From Opitutaceae bacterium (GTDB taxonomy: Bacteria; Verrucomicrobiota; Verrucomicrobiia; Opitutales; Opitutaceae), in NCBI GenBank assembly GCA_005786775.1, contig SYDD01000313.1, positions 1 through 5,378 of the forward strand: 5,378 nucleotides of DNA, read 5' to 3'. The translations under genes and the position numbers were made by a program. The notes below the pieces were generated by a model. The model made no database searches, was not told the origin of the DNA, and saw only the letters and a program-made list of their open reading frames with translations. Positions within the stretch are counted from its first letter, which is position 1; each line of letters opens with the position of its first letter. This document shows, piece after piece, positions 1-5,378 of the stretch.

Positions 1-191
1 CACGGCTCAGCCGCGAAGTCCGCCGGGGCGCCCAGCGCGGGCACCCGGGGCCCACCGGCGACGACGCGGATCGCGCTGCGGTCCGCGCGCAGGGCCGCCG
101 CGAGGGCGGGATAGCCGGTCCCCGCACCGCCGACGAAACCGCGGCCGGAGATCACCACCCGCGGGAACGGCGCTGGCGGGGCGGGATCCAC
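1..191 (-). CDS. Beta-ketoacyl synthase, N-terminal part (PksF-like KS of a beta-branching cassette), runs off the left edge
   Basis: Only the first 63 codons are in the window. The reading frame opens with GTG two bases after the stop of the acyl carrier protein gene (TGA-CC-GTG), with no clear ribosome binding site, which suggests translational coupling. After about ten residues comes RVVISGRGFVGGAGTG, then YPALAAALRADRSAIR and a segment LGAPADF. This is the usual opening of a thiolase-fold ketosynthase: a first beta strand with V(V/I)(I/T)G.G, then a helix ending in a short 'R.G.S.I'-like stretch. The catalytic Cys and two His lie outside the window, so I cannot tell a condensing KS from a decarboxylating one with a replaced Cys. 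The position directly after an AcpK-type ACP and a PfaD-type reductase matches PksF of the Bacillus pksX cluster, which decarboxylates malonyl-ACP to acetyl-ACP for the HMG-CoA-synthase-like step. The KS fold is well supported; the PksF role is inferred from gene order. Confidence 0.8.
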   Translation of the reverse strand, partial: MDPAPPAPFPRVVISGRGFVGGAGTGYPALAAALRADRSAIRVVAGGPRVPALGAPADFAAEP

Positions 192-193
192 GG

Positions 194-454
194 TCAGCGG
201 CCCGCGTGGCGCCGGAGCACGGCCACCAGGTCGGCCAAATTGCGCGCGCCGTGCAGCTCGGCCCGCGGGACATCGAGGCCGAGGTCCTCCACGGAGTAGA
301 GCACGACCTCCACCCGGTCGACCGAGTTGGCCCCGAGCTCCGTCAGGCTGCGCTCCAGCGTCACCGTGGCCGGGTCGATGCCCGTCAGCACCTTGACCAC
401 GTTGGCCTTCACCACCTCGAAGATACGTTCGGTTTCCGGATCCATGGAAATCAT
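194..454 (-). CDS. acpK: Acyl carrier protein, AcpK type (donor ACP of an HMGS beta-branching cassette)
   Basis: This free-standing carrier protein of 86 residues has the normal length for a discrete ACP. The phosphopantetheine attachment site is LGANSVDRVEV at residues 40-50, with Ser44 as the modified serine. Asn replaces the usual Asp before the Ser. That LGANS(V/I)DR form, followed by a helix with 'VED.GL.VP..EL..ARN..DL', is what I know from AcpK-like ACPs of trans-AT polyketide clusters; ordinary fatty-acid ACPs have D-S-L. The AcpK class carries malonyl/acetyl units to the HMG-CoA-synthase homologue that installs beta-branches. The start is taken as the ATG at 454, which overlaps the upstream reductase stop as ATGA. 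A second in-frame ATG at 445 (MDPETE) would shorten the protein by three residues and is also possible. There is no strong ribosome binding site, so re-initiation after the upstream gene is likely. The ACP assignment is near certain; the AcpK subclass is likely from motif and context. Confidence 0.92.
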   Translation of the reverse strand: MISMDPETERIFEVVKANVVKVLTGIDPATVTLERSLTELGANSVDRVEVVLYSVEDLGLDVPRAELHGARNLADLVAVLRRHAGR

Positions 455-1842
455 CCCGCGGCCAGCGCCGCCCACCGCTCCCGCAGGACCGCCGCGGCTC
501 CCTCCATCAGCAGCCCGGCGATCTCGTCGACGTGCCGGTGCCGCCAGTCCTCCCGCGGCGTCCCGCGCACGAGTTGGTTGAAGGCACCGAGGGCCGGGCC
601 GCAGTGGATCTGGAAGTCCGCCCGGCCGGCCGGGTCCCCGCGGCGCGCCAGGCGGCTCGAGTGCACGAAGTACCAGCGGAACACCAGGGCCATCCGGTGC
701 TTCGGGTCCTGCTCGGCCCGCGCGATCACCTCCGGCCGCCGCGTCAGGTAGTACGCGCGCGTCTCCTCGTAGACCGCCGCCAGCGGGCGCCCGAACACGC
801 GGGACTCCAGCTGCTCGCGCGTGCGCGCGTCCAGCTGGTCCAGCGAGTCGAGCTGGCGGTAGAGCTCATACAGCTTCTTCGCCCGCCCCGGGAACAGCAG
901 CCCCCGCTTGAAGACCTGCACCTTGGCCCCCAGCTCGAACATGTCCCCGGCGGGCACGAGGTCGGTGTCCTGCGGCTCCGCCGTCTGCAGCAGGTCCTTC
1001 GCGAGGTCGCTGGTGCCCGCCTCGGCGGTGCACTGGTTGACGGAACCGGTGACGACGAAGTCGGCCCCAAGGGTGAAGGCGGCGGCGACGGCCTCGGGGG
1101 TGCCGAGTCCCCCGGCCGCGCCGACCCCGATGGGCGTGGTCCAGCCGCGGGTGCGCCGGGCCTCGTCGCGCTGGCGGCGGATGAAGGGCAGGAGGACGCC
1201 GAGGACGCCGCGGTCGGTGTGGCCGCCGGAGTCCGCCTCGACGCACAGGTCATCAGCGAGGGGCAGCGCGGCGGCGAGACGGGCCTCGTCGGGGGTGAGG
1301 CGGCCGGCGGCGACGAGCCGTTCCAGCAGGGGTGCGGGCGCCGGCGCGAGGAACAGGGCGGCGACCTCGGGGCGGGAAAGCTTGGCGACGATCTGCCGGG
1401 GACGGAGGATCCCGCCGGCGGGCCCGGCGCGCAGGCCGCGCGCGCGGAGCCAGGCGAGGTCGGGAGTCACCGTGGTGAAGGCGGCGGCCTCCACGTGCGG
1501 GACCTCCAGCGCCACGAGCAGCTCGGCCGCGGCGCGCTCGGCGGCGGGGTCAAGCGGGCTGGCGAGGAAGTTGGCCCCGTAGGTGCCCTGGCCGCCGAGG
1601 TCAGCCGCGATGCCGCGCAGGTCGGCCGCGATCTCCTCCGGCCGCAGGCCGCCGGTGCCGAGGAAGCCCAGCAGCCCGGCGCGGCCCATCCGCACCACCA
1701 GCGCGCGGGAGGCGATCCCCTTGTACATCGCCCCGGCGTAGTACGCGTAACGGAGCCCACGGCGCCGGCGGAAATCCGGGCAGCCGAGCGTGCCGCCGGC
1801 AAGGCCGGGCGGCGCGAGGGCGGGCGTGGCGGCGGCGCTCAA
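451..1842 (-). CDS. pfaD: PfaD-family FMN-dependent enoyl reductase (PksE-type trans-acting ER)
   Basis: The 463-residue protein belongs to the PfaD family of TIM-barrel, FMN-dependent enoyl reductases. In polyunsaturated fatty acid and trans-AT polyketide synthesis these act in trans, reducing the alpha-beta double bond on the ACP-bound chain. Visible family signatures are RYAYYAGAMYKGIAS (31-45), VVRMGRAGLLGF (49-60), ADSGGHTDRG (203-212), the glycine-rich flavin phosphate loop GVGAAGGLGTPEA (239-251), VTGSVNQCTAEAGTSD (264-279), the FELGAKVQVFKRG stretch (302-314) and a C-terminal IHCGPALGAFN. The length fits a single reductase; no malonyl acyltransferase domain is fused, unlike PksE of B. 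subtilis, which carries an AT as well. The start is uncertain because no ATG or GTG precedes the conserved region in frame. I prefer the TTG at 1842, which overlaps the transferase stop as TTGA and has GGTGG a few bases upstream. A TTG at 1875 would add 11 residues. The stop overlaps the ACP start. Confidence 0.93.
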   Translation of the reverse strand: MSAAATPALAPPGLAGGTLGCPDFRRRRGLRYAYYAGAMYKGIASRALVVRMGRAGLLGFLGTGGLRPEEIAADLRGIAADLGGQGTYGANFLASPLDPAAERAAAELLVALEVPHVEAAAFTTVTPDLAWLRARGLRAGPAGGILRPRQIVAKLSRPEVAALFLAPAPAPLLERLVAAGRLTPDEARLAAALPLADDLCVEADSGGHTDRGVLGVLLPFIRRQRDEARRTRGWTTPIGVGAAGGLGTPEAVAAAFTLGADFVVTGSVNQCTAEAGTSDLAKDLLQTAEPQDTDLVPAGDMFELGAKVQVFKRGLLFPGRAKKLYELYRQLDSLDQLDARTREQLESRVFGRPLAAVYEETRAYYLTRRPEVIARAEQDPKHRMALVFRWYFVHSSRLARRGDPAGRADFQIHCGPALGAFNQLVRGTPREDWRHRHVDEIAGLLMEGAAAVLRERWAALAAG

Positions 1843-2576
1843 AACCCGGCCACCGTCGCGGACAGCTCCGGCCAAGGCAAGGTCGTCCTACGCGGCAGCG
1901 CGAGCGCGAGGACGAATCCGGGGCGCGGCAGCAGCGCGGCCTGGTACTGCGGGAACTCCACGTACTCGGCGCGCCAGCCGCCCGGGACAGCCTCGGGCGG
2001 CGCGACGCGGAAGTGCGCGAACGAAGTCATCAGCCCGGTGCGGAGGATCTTGCTCAAGGCCTCGCGCGCCGCCCACAGGGCCGTCAACGCGACCACCGGT
2101 TCCAGCCCGGCCGCCGCCACCCAGCCGGCCTCCGCCGGGGACAGTTCACGGGCGAGGGTGGCCGCGTGGCCGGAGTCGCAGGCCTCCAGGTCGATCCCGA
2201 GCGGGTGCGCCTCCGGGAAGGCGACCGCGGCGGCCCGCCCGCCGGAGTGGGCGAGGCTCACCTGCCAGCCGCCCCCGCCGCGGACCACCGGCTGGCCGAA
2301 GACCCCGGGCAGGATCGCGCGGGCCGCGGCCGGGCCGGGCAGGCCCGCGTGCCCGAGCGCGAGTTTCGCCGCGTAGCGCCCCCGGAGGTAGTCGTCCCGT
2401 CGTTTCTCGACCCCGGCGGCAGCCCAGGCGGCGCGTTCCTCCGGGTGGAGGAAGTGCGCGACGGCGGCGCCCAGGGTGGCGGCGGGGGCGGCCGTGAGAG
2501 CCAGCCCGGCGAACGCCCGGCCGTCCGCACGCGCGAGCGGCAGGGCCGCAGCGGCGGTGGCGGGCAGGAGGTTCAT
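1839..2576 (-). CDS. 4'-phosphopantetheinyl transferase, Sfp type
   Basis: The 245-residue protein should move the 4'-phosphopantetheine group from coenzyme A to the conserved Ser of carrier proteins, turning apo-ACP into holo-ACP in the cytoplasm. The Sfp/AcpT superfamily signatures appear in order: F.HPEER followed by KRRDDYLRGRYAAKLAL (58-74), a SLAHSGG motif (107-113) with the CoA-contacting His110, the magnesium site GIDLE (127-131, Asp129 and Glu131), and WAAREALSK (168-176) with Glu172 and Lys176. The usual W..KEA..K motif has Arg in place of the first Lys, a common variation. The length agrees with the roughly 220-250 residues of Sfp-type enzymes; AcpS types are near 120. The start is the ATG at 2576; no good ribosome binding site is visible upstream, where the DNA is a C run on this strand. 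It is the first gene of the leftward operon, and its stop overlaps the reductase start. Its likely clients are the downstream ACP and the carrier domains of the associated polyketide synthase. Confidence 0.93.
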   Translation of the reverse strand: MNLLPATAAAALPLARADGRAFAGLALTAAPAATLGAAVAHFLHPEERAAWAAAGVEKRRDDYLRGRYAAKLALGHAGLPGPAAARAILPGVFGQPVVRGGGGWQVSLAHSGGRAAAVAFPEAHPLGIDLEACDSGHAATLARELSPAEAGWVAAAGLEPVVALTALWAAREALSKILRTGLMTSFAHFRVAPPEAVPGGWRAEYVEFPQYQAALLPRPGFVLALALPRRTTLPWPELSATVAGF

Positions 2577-2674
2577 CCGGGGGGGATGGCAGGGGGCCGG
2601 ACGGGGGGCAAGCCGGGGCCGGACGGGAATCTGCTCTTGAACCCCCGGTGAATCCCGGTCACCCCTCCCGGGAG
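2577..2674. promoter_or_regulatory. Divergent intergenic region, probable promoters for both operons
   Basis: This is the only gap between the leftward transferase operon and the rightward lipoprotein operon, so both must be transcribed from here or from inside the neighbouring coding ends. It is strongly G-rich on the plus strand. I see no convincing -35/-10 pair: TTGAAC at 2637-2642 looks like a -35 box, but nothing TATAAT-like sits about 17 bases further on. A 13-bp direct repeat lies inside the region. The promoter assignment rests on gene orientation only. Confidence 0.4.
2593..2627. repeat. 13-bp direct repeat, two copies 22 bp apart
   Basis: GGGGCCGGACGGG occurs at 2593-2605 and again, perfectly, at 2615-2627. 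The start-to-start distance is 22 bp, about two turns of the helix, so a protein binding both copies would sit on one face of the DNA. The location between divergent operons would suit a regulator binding site. The region is G-rich and low in complexity, so chance or slippage is a real alternative. Confidence 0.45.
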
Positions 2675-4396
2675 ATGCGTCCGCGCGGAATCGCCCTGCT
2701 CCTCCTCGCCGCCGGCCTCGCCCTGCTGGCGACGGCCGGCTGCCGGAAGGTGGAGAACCCGATGCCGCCGGATGTCGACGCCGGCTCGGGCTTCCTCGCC
2801 AATTACAAGATCGAGGGGCCGACGGAGCGGACCCGGTCGGTGGTGGAAACGTACCGGAAGCGCAAGCAGCCCGAGCTGCTTCGGGTGCTCACCCGCCAGG
2901 ACCTCCTTTCCCCGGCGCTCATCCGCCGCTACCAGGAGGCGACCCGGGTGCTGGTCGAAGTGGATTTCTATAAGACCACCGATGACCTCACCCGGCGGCT
3001 GCAGGCCGGGGAGAAGGCGGACCTGATCTTTGTTCCCGGCTATGGCGCCCAGCGCCTCGCGCGGCTGAACCTGCTCGCGCCCCTCAATGCCGCGCGGATC
3101 CCCAACCTGGCCAACATCGATCGGGACTTCCGCGGCCTCGTCTATGATCCGGACGAACGCTTCACCGCCCCGCTCGTCTGGTCCACCTTCGGCATCGCCT
3201 ACAACCGGCGCCTGCTCCCCACCCCGCCGAGCCGCTGGTCCGCGATCTTCGAGCCCAAGCTCCTGTTCCGGGCGTCCAGCGGCACGGAGGGGCGCGCCAC
3301 CCGCAGCGGGGCCTTGGAGCGCGTCCAGGCCTCCGTGCGCCAGCTGCGCGAGCTCGCCCTCGCCGAGGGCCCGCCCACCGTGCACGCCCCGGTCGACCTA
3401 GGCGGACGCGAGGCCCCGGAAATCCGCTTCGGCCGCCACCGCCCGCTGAACGATCACCGGCTGGTCGACACCGTCTCCGCGACCACCGGGGGCAACGCCA
3501 CCTTCTTCACGCGCGCGGGCGACACCTATGTCCGCCTCTCCACCAGTGTGCGCGACCGCGAGGGGCGGCGGGCCATCGGCACGGTCCTCGACCCCGTCGG
3601 CCCGGCGATGGCCGCCATCCGCCGCGGCGAGGCCTACTACGGCATCGCGGACATCCTCGGGCGCACGCACCTCACCGCCTACGAGCCCCTCCGGGGCGAA
3701 GGCGGGGACATCATCGGCATCGCGTACTACGGCTACCCGATCGAGTCGGCGGCCGAGGCCAACCGTCTGCTGGAGGAGGCGTCCGGCAGGGGATCCCGCC
3801 CCGCCGACAGCGCCGAGCCCTCGGTCGCCGTCGCCTTACCCGACTCCATTCACCGCATTTTCGGCGCGGCCCTCGTCAACCTCGGCTACGGGCTGAACGC
3901 GACGGACCCGTTGGCCCTGCGGGCGGCCGCGGATTACATCGGACGGATCGCGGAGGAGATCAGTCCGCTGATCCTGTCGGAGGGGGAAATCGTCGACGCG
4001 ATGATCCGCGAGCAGGTGACCCTGGCGATGATGCTCTCCAACGAGGCCATCGCGGCGATCCAGCGCAATCCGAGCGTCGGGTTCGTCTCCCCGGACGAGA
4101 CGACCTGGATCCGGATCGAGTCCGCCAGCGTGCCCGCCTCCGCGAGCCCGGAGCGGCGCGAACTGGCGGAGGACTTCATCAACTACCTGCTGCACCCGAA
4201 CATCGCGGCCGCCGTGGCCAACCAAGCGCTGGCGGGCAGCACCGTCTCGGCCAGCCGCGGCTACCTGCTGCCCCTCATCCGCTTCGGGCCCCTCGCGGCC
4301 CGCCTCCCGGAGGCCTGGGTCGTGCAGTCCGAGGATGCGGAGAACCGCCTCGAAACCGAGGTCTTCGCCAAGCTGAAGGCCGCCCAAAACCGCTGA
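2675..4396 (+). CDS. Lipoprotein: PotD-like periplasmic binding protein with an inserted Cache_3-type sensor domain
   Basis: This is an exported lipoprotein of 573 residues. The ATG at 2675 gives a textbook lipoprotein signal: MRPR, a hydrophobic run, then LATAGC with Cys23 as the lipidation site. An in-frame GTG at 2648 would add nine residues ahead of the basic end and is less likely. Residue +2 is Arg, not the Asp that favours inner-membrane retention in enterics. Residues 66-197 follow the N-terminal lobe of spermidine/putrescine-binding proteins (PotD/PotF): KADLIFVPGYGAQRL (114-128), LVYDPDERFTAPLVWSTFGIAYN (155-177, key Pro166, Trp169, Gly173), then RWSAIFEPK (187-195). The PotD fold picks up again at 384 with VAVALPDSIHRIFGAAL and LGYGLNATDP (403-412), and ends with a lobe containing ASVPASA and FINYLLHPNIA (501-511). 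Residues about 210-358 between them are a Cache domain. Ordinary PotD-type proteins have about 350 residues, and the insertion accounts for most of the excess. The likely role is extracytoplasmic ligand sensing or binding; the ligand is unknown. The SPFH gene starts 4 bp downstream. Confidence 0.88.
   Translation: MRPRGIALLLLAAGLALLATAGCRKVENPMPPDVDAGSGFLANYKIEGPTERTRSVVETYRKRKQPELLRVLTRQDLLSPALIRRYQEATRVLVEVDFYKTTDDLTRRLQAGEKADLIFVPGYGAQRLARLNLLAPLNAARIPNLANIDRDFRGLVYDPDERFTAPLVWSTFGIAYNRRLLPTPPSRWSAIFEPKLLFRASSGTEGRATRSGALERVQASVRQLRELALAEGPPTVHAPVDLGGREAPEIRFGRHRPLNDHRLVDTVSATTGGNATFFTRAGDTYVRLSTSVRDREGRRAIGTVLDPVGPAMAAIRRGEAYYGIADILGRTHLTAYEPLRGEGGDIIGIAYYGYPIESAAEANRLLEEASGRGSRPADSAEPSVAVALPDSIHRIFGAALVNLGYGLNATDPLALRAAADYIGRIAEEISPLILSEGEIVDAMIREQVTLAMMLSNEAIAAIQRNPSVGFVSPDETTWIRIESASVPASASPERRELAEDFINYLLHPNIAAAVANQALAGSTVSASRGYLLPLIRFGPLAARLPEAWVVQSEDAENRLETEVFAKLKAAQNR
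3302..3748 (+). other. Cache_3-type extracytoplasmic sensor domain nested in the binding protein (residues about 210-358)
   Basis: The segment opens with a helix (residues 210-230), as single Cache domains do, then HAPVDLGG, IRFGRHRPLN (250-259), VDTVSATTGGNATFF (264-278), TYVRLSTSVRD (284-294), GRRAIGTVLDP (297-307), GEAYYGIADILGR (318-330), TAYEPLR (334-340) and IIGIAYYGYP (346-355). This order of FG..plN..lVD....TGG.AT.F, vRlST.V, G.RaiGT.ldp, G..YyG...ilG, t.YePl and iiGi.Y.GyP is the consensus I know for Cache_3/Cache_2 fusion domains of chemoreceptors and sensor kinases, where it binds small ligands outside the membrane. Here no transmembrane helix or signalling domain is attached. Edges are approximate. 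A linker rich in Gly, Ser, Pro and Ala (residues 370-382) follows before the PotD fold resumes. Confidence 0.83.
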
Positions 4397-4400
4397 ACCC

Positions 4401-5378
4401 ATGGAAGACGCCCCGCTCCCCGCCCCGTCGCCCTCCGGGGCCCGCCCGCCCGCCGCCTGGCGCGTCCGGCTGCACCGGTGGTACCACGCGCGCCGCTACT
4501 ACCTGTGGCTCGGCGGCTTCGCCTGCGTCGTCCTGATCCTCGCGCTCAGCCGCTCCATCTTCTACGTCATCCCCGCCGGCCACGCGGGCGTCGTGTTCCG
4601 GCACTTCCTCGGCGGCACGCAGACCGACGAGGTCCGCGACGAGGGCCTGCAACTGCTCTTCCCCTGGGACACCCTTACCATCTACGACGTCCGGCTGCAC
4701 CAGGTTTCCCATGCCTTCAGCGTAATCAGTCGCGACGGCCTCGAGGTGGGCGTGACCCTCTCGGTGCGCTACCGCCCGAAAATCGAGCTGCTCGGCGTGC
4801 TGCACCAGGAGGTCGGCCCAGAGTACTTGGAGAAGATCGTCCTGCCCGAGATCCAGGCCCTCGTCCGCATGACCTTCGGGGAGTTTTCCCCGGAGGAGAT
4901 GTACACCACCAAACGCACGCTCATCGAGCAGACCCTGCTGTCGGCGGTGACACAGATCGGCGACCGCTACCTGGTGCTGGACGACCTGCTGGTGAAGGAG
5001 ATCAAGCTGCCCCCGGCCCTGCAGAAGTCGATCGAGTCGAAGCTGGTCGAGCAGCAGGGCTCCCTCGCGATGGAGTTCCGGATCGCGCGCGAGCGCCTGG
5101 AGGCCGAGCGCAAGGTGATCGAGGCCGGCGGCGTGGAGAAATTCAACCGGACCGTCGCCCCCACCCTGACCTCCGACCTGCTGCGCTACCGCGGCATCGA
5201 GGCCACGCTCAAGCTCGCCGAGTCCACCAACGCCAAGGTGGTCGTGGTCGGCGGCGCGGGCACCCAGGGGCTGCCCCTGATCCTCGACACCGGCGGCGCC
5301 GCCGCCCCGGCCCCCGCGCCCGCCCTCGCGCCGGTCCCGGTCCCGGTGCCCGTGCCCGTCGCGGTGCCCGCCGCGGCC
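4401..5378 (+). CDS. SPFH/prohibitin (Band 7) family membrane protein, 3' end beyond the window
   Basis: The frame is open from the ATG at 4401 to the right edge (326 codons, no stop), so the protein is partial. A Pro-rich cytoplasmic start (1-19) and a basic stretch (21-32) precede one membrane helix at about 34-50 (LWLGGFACVVLILAL). The SPFH domain follows: FYVIPAGHAGVVFRHFLGGT (54-73), EGLQLLFPWD (81-90), IYDVRLHQ (94-101), a strand pair with LEVGVTLSVRYRP (114-126), and LPPALQKSIESKLVEQQ (203-219). A charged, probably coiled-coil segment runs from about 204 to 245. The end KLAESTNAKVVVVGG with GLPLILD (271-296) is typical of prohibitin-like proteins. SPFH proteins assemble into large membrane rings or microdomains that scaffold or protect other membrane proteins. 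The basic stretch before the helix suggests the N terminus is inside and the SPFH domain is periplasmic, like HflK/HflC. Only 4 bp separates it from the lipoprotein gene, so the two are surely co-transcribed and may work together in the envelope. No specific partner can be named from sequence. Confidence 0.9.
   Translation, partial: MEDAPLPAPSPSGARPPAAWRVRLHRWYHARRYYLWLGGFACVVLILALSRSIFYVIPAGHAGVVFRHFLGGTQTDEVRDEGLQLLFPWDTLTIYDVRLHQVSHAFSVISRDGLEVGVTLSVRYRPKIELLGVLHQEVGPEYLEKIVLPEIQALVRMTFGEFSPEEMYTTKRTLIEQTLLSAVTQIGDRYLVLDDLLVKEIKLPPALQKSIESKLVEQQGSLAMEFRIARERLEAERKVIEAGGVEKFNRTVAPTLTSDLLRYRGIEATLKLAESTNAKVVVVGGAGTQGLPLILDTGGAAAPAPAPALAPVPVPVPVPVAVPAAA
5298..5378 (+). repeat. Low-complexity Pro/Ala/Val tail of the SPFH protein
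   Basis: Codons 300-326 encode only Ala, Pro, Val and one Leu, ending in a run of alternating Pro-Val. At DNA level it is a tandem array of CCSGTS-like hexamers (CCGGTC, CCGGTG, CCCGTG, CCCGTC). The tail runs past the edge, so its full length and what follows are unknown. Such tails are commonly extended, flexible linkers, and they can vary in length through replication slippage. Confidence 0.7.

Noticed and set aside
532..2376. Long open frame of 614 codons on the plus strand, opposite the PfaD and PPTase genes
   Set aside because: It is antisense to two well-recognised genes, has a low-complexity Gly/Arg/Ala composition and no family motif. GC-rich codon bias leaves such frames open.
2637..2642. 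TTGAAC as a -35 promoter box for the lipoprotein operon
   Set aside because: No -10-like sequence lies at a suitable distance; the following bases are C-rich up to the start codon.
2648..2674. GTG at 2648 as the lipoprotein start
   Set aside because: It would put nine residues including Pro, His and Glu ahead of a signal peptide that is already complete from the ATG at 2675. It cannot be excluded, but it is less likely.
2573..3385. Minus-strand frame of 270 codons opposite the lipoprotein start, overlapping the PPTase start
   Set aside because: It is antisense to the signal peptide and N-lobe with clear PotD-like motifs, and its own translation shows no recognisable fold.
3302..3748. Frameshift or assembly artefact fusing two separate genes (binding protein and sensor)
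   Set aside because: The frame is uninterrupted across both seams, and the PotD-like fold continues after the insert in the expected order, which a simple end-to-end fusion would not give.
4275..4805. Minus-strand frame of 176 codons opposite the lipoprotein end and the SPFH start
   Set aside because: It is a shadow of two supported genes; the translation is low-complexity with no motif.

Overview
The window comes from a high-GC bacterium (strong G/C preference at third codon positions, which also creates many long antisense ghost frames). The lipoprotein signal sequence and the membrane-anchored SPFH protein point to a Gram-negative. Neither the protein set nor the sequence fixes the phylum. 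GC-rich Verrucomicrobia (Opitutaceae-like), myxobacteria or other proteobacteria would all fit, and I hold no strong preference. Two transcription units run divergently from a short G-rich intergenic region at about 2577-2674, and no stretch over 300 bases lacks a gene.

Left arm, minus strand, read right to left: an Sfp-type 4'-phosphopantetheinyl transferase (2576-1839), a PfaD/PksE-type flavin enoyl reductase (1842-451), a small acyl carrier protein of the AcpK type (454-194), and the start of a beta-ketoacyl synthase (191 to beyond the left edge). Stops and starts overlap or nearly touch (TTGA, ATGA, then TGA-CC-GTG), so this is a tightly coupled operon. PfaD-type reductase, AcpK and a PksF-like KS in this order matches the core of the HMG-CoA-synthase (beta-branching) cassette of trans-AT polyketide pathways. 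The PPTase would supply the phosphopantetheine arm of the carrier proteins. The HMGS and two enoyl-CoA hydratase genes expected next would lie beyond the left edge.

Right arm, plus strand: a lipoprotein (2675-4396) followed 4 bp later by an SPFH/prohibitin-family membrane protein (4401 to beyond the right edge). The lipoprotein is the most unusual object here. Its two ends read as one PotD-like (polyamine-type) periplasmic binding protein, but a complete Cache_3-type sensory domain is spliced into the middle. The binding fold resumes on the far side exactly where the PotD family would continue. Most residues that grip the polyamine in PotD appear changed, and no ABC permease or ATPase follows directly. 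I infer an envelope-anchored ligand sensor working with an SPFH scaffold rather than an ordinary transporter subunit. This inference rests on reading by eye.
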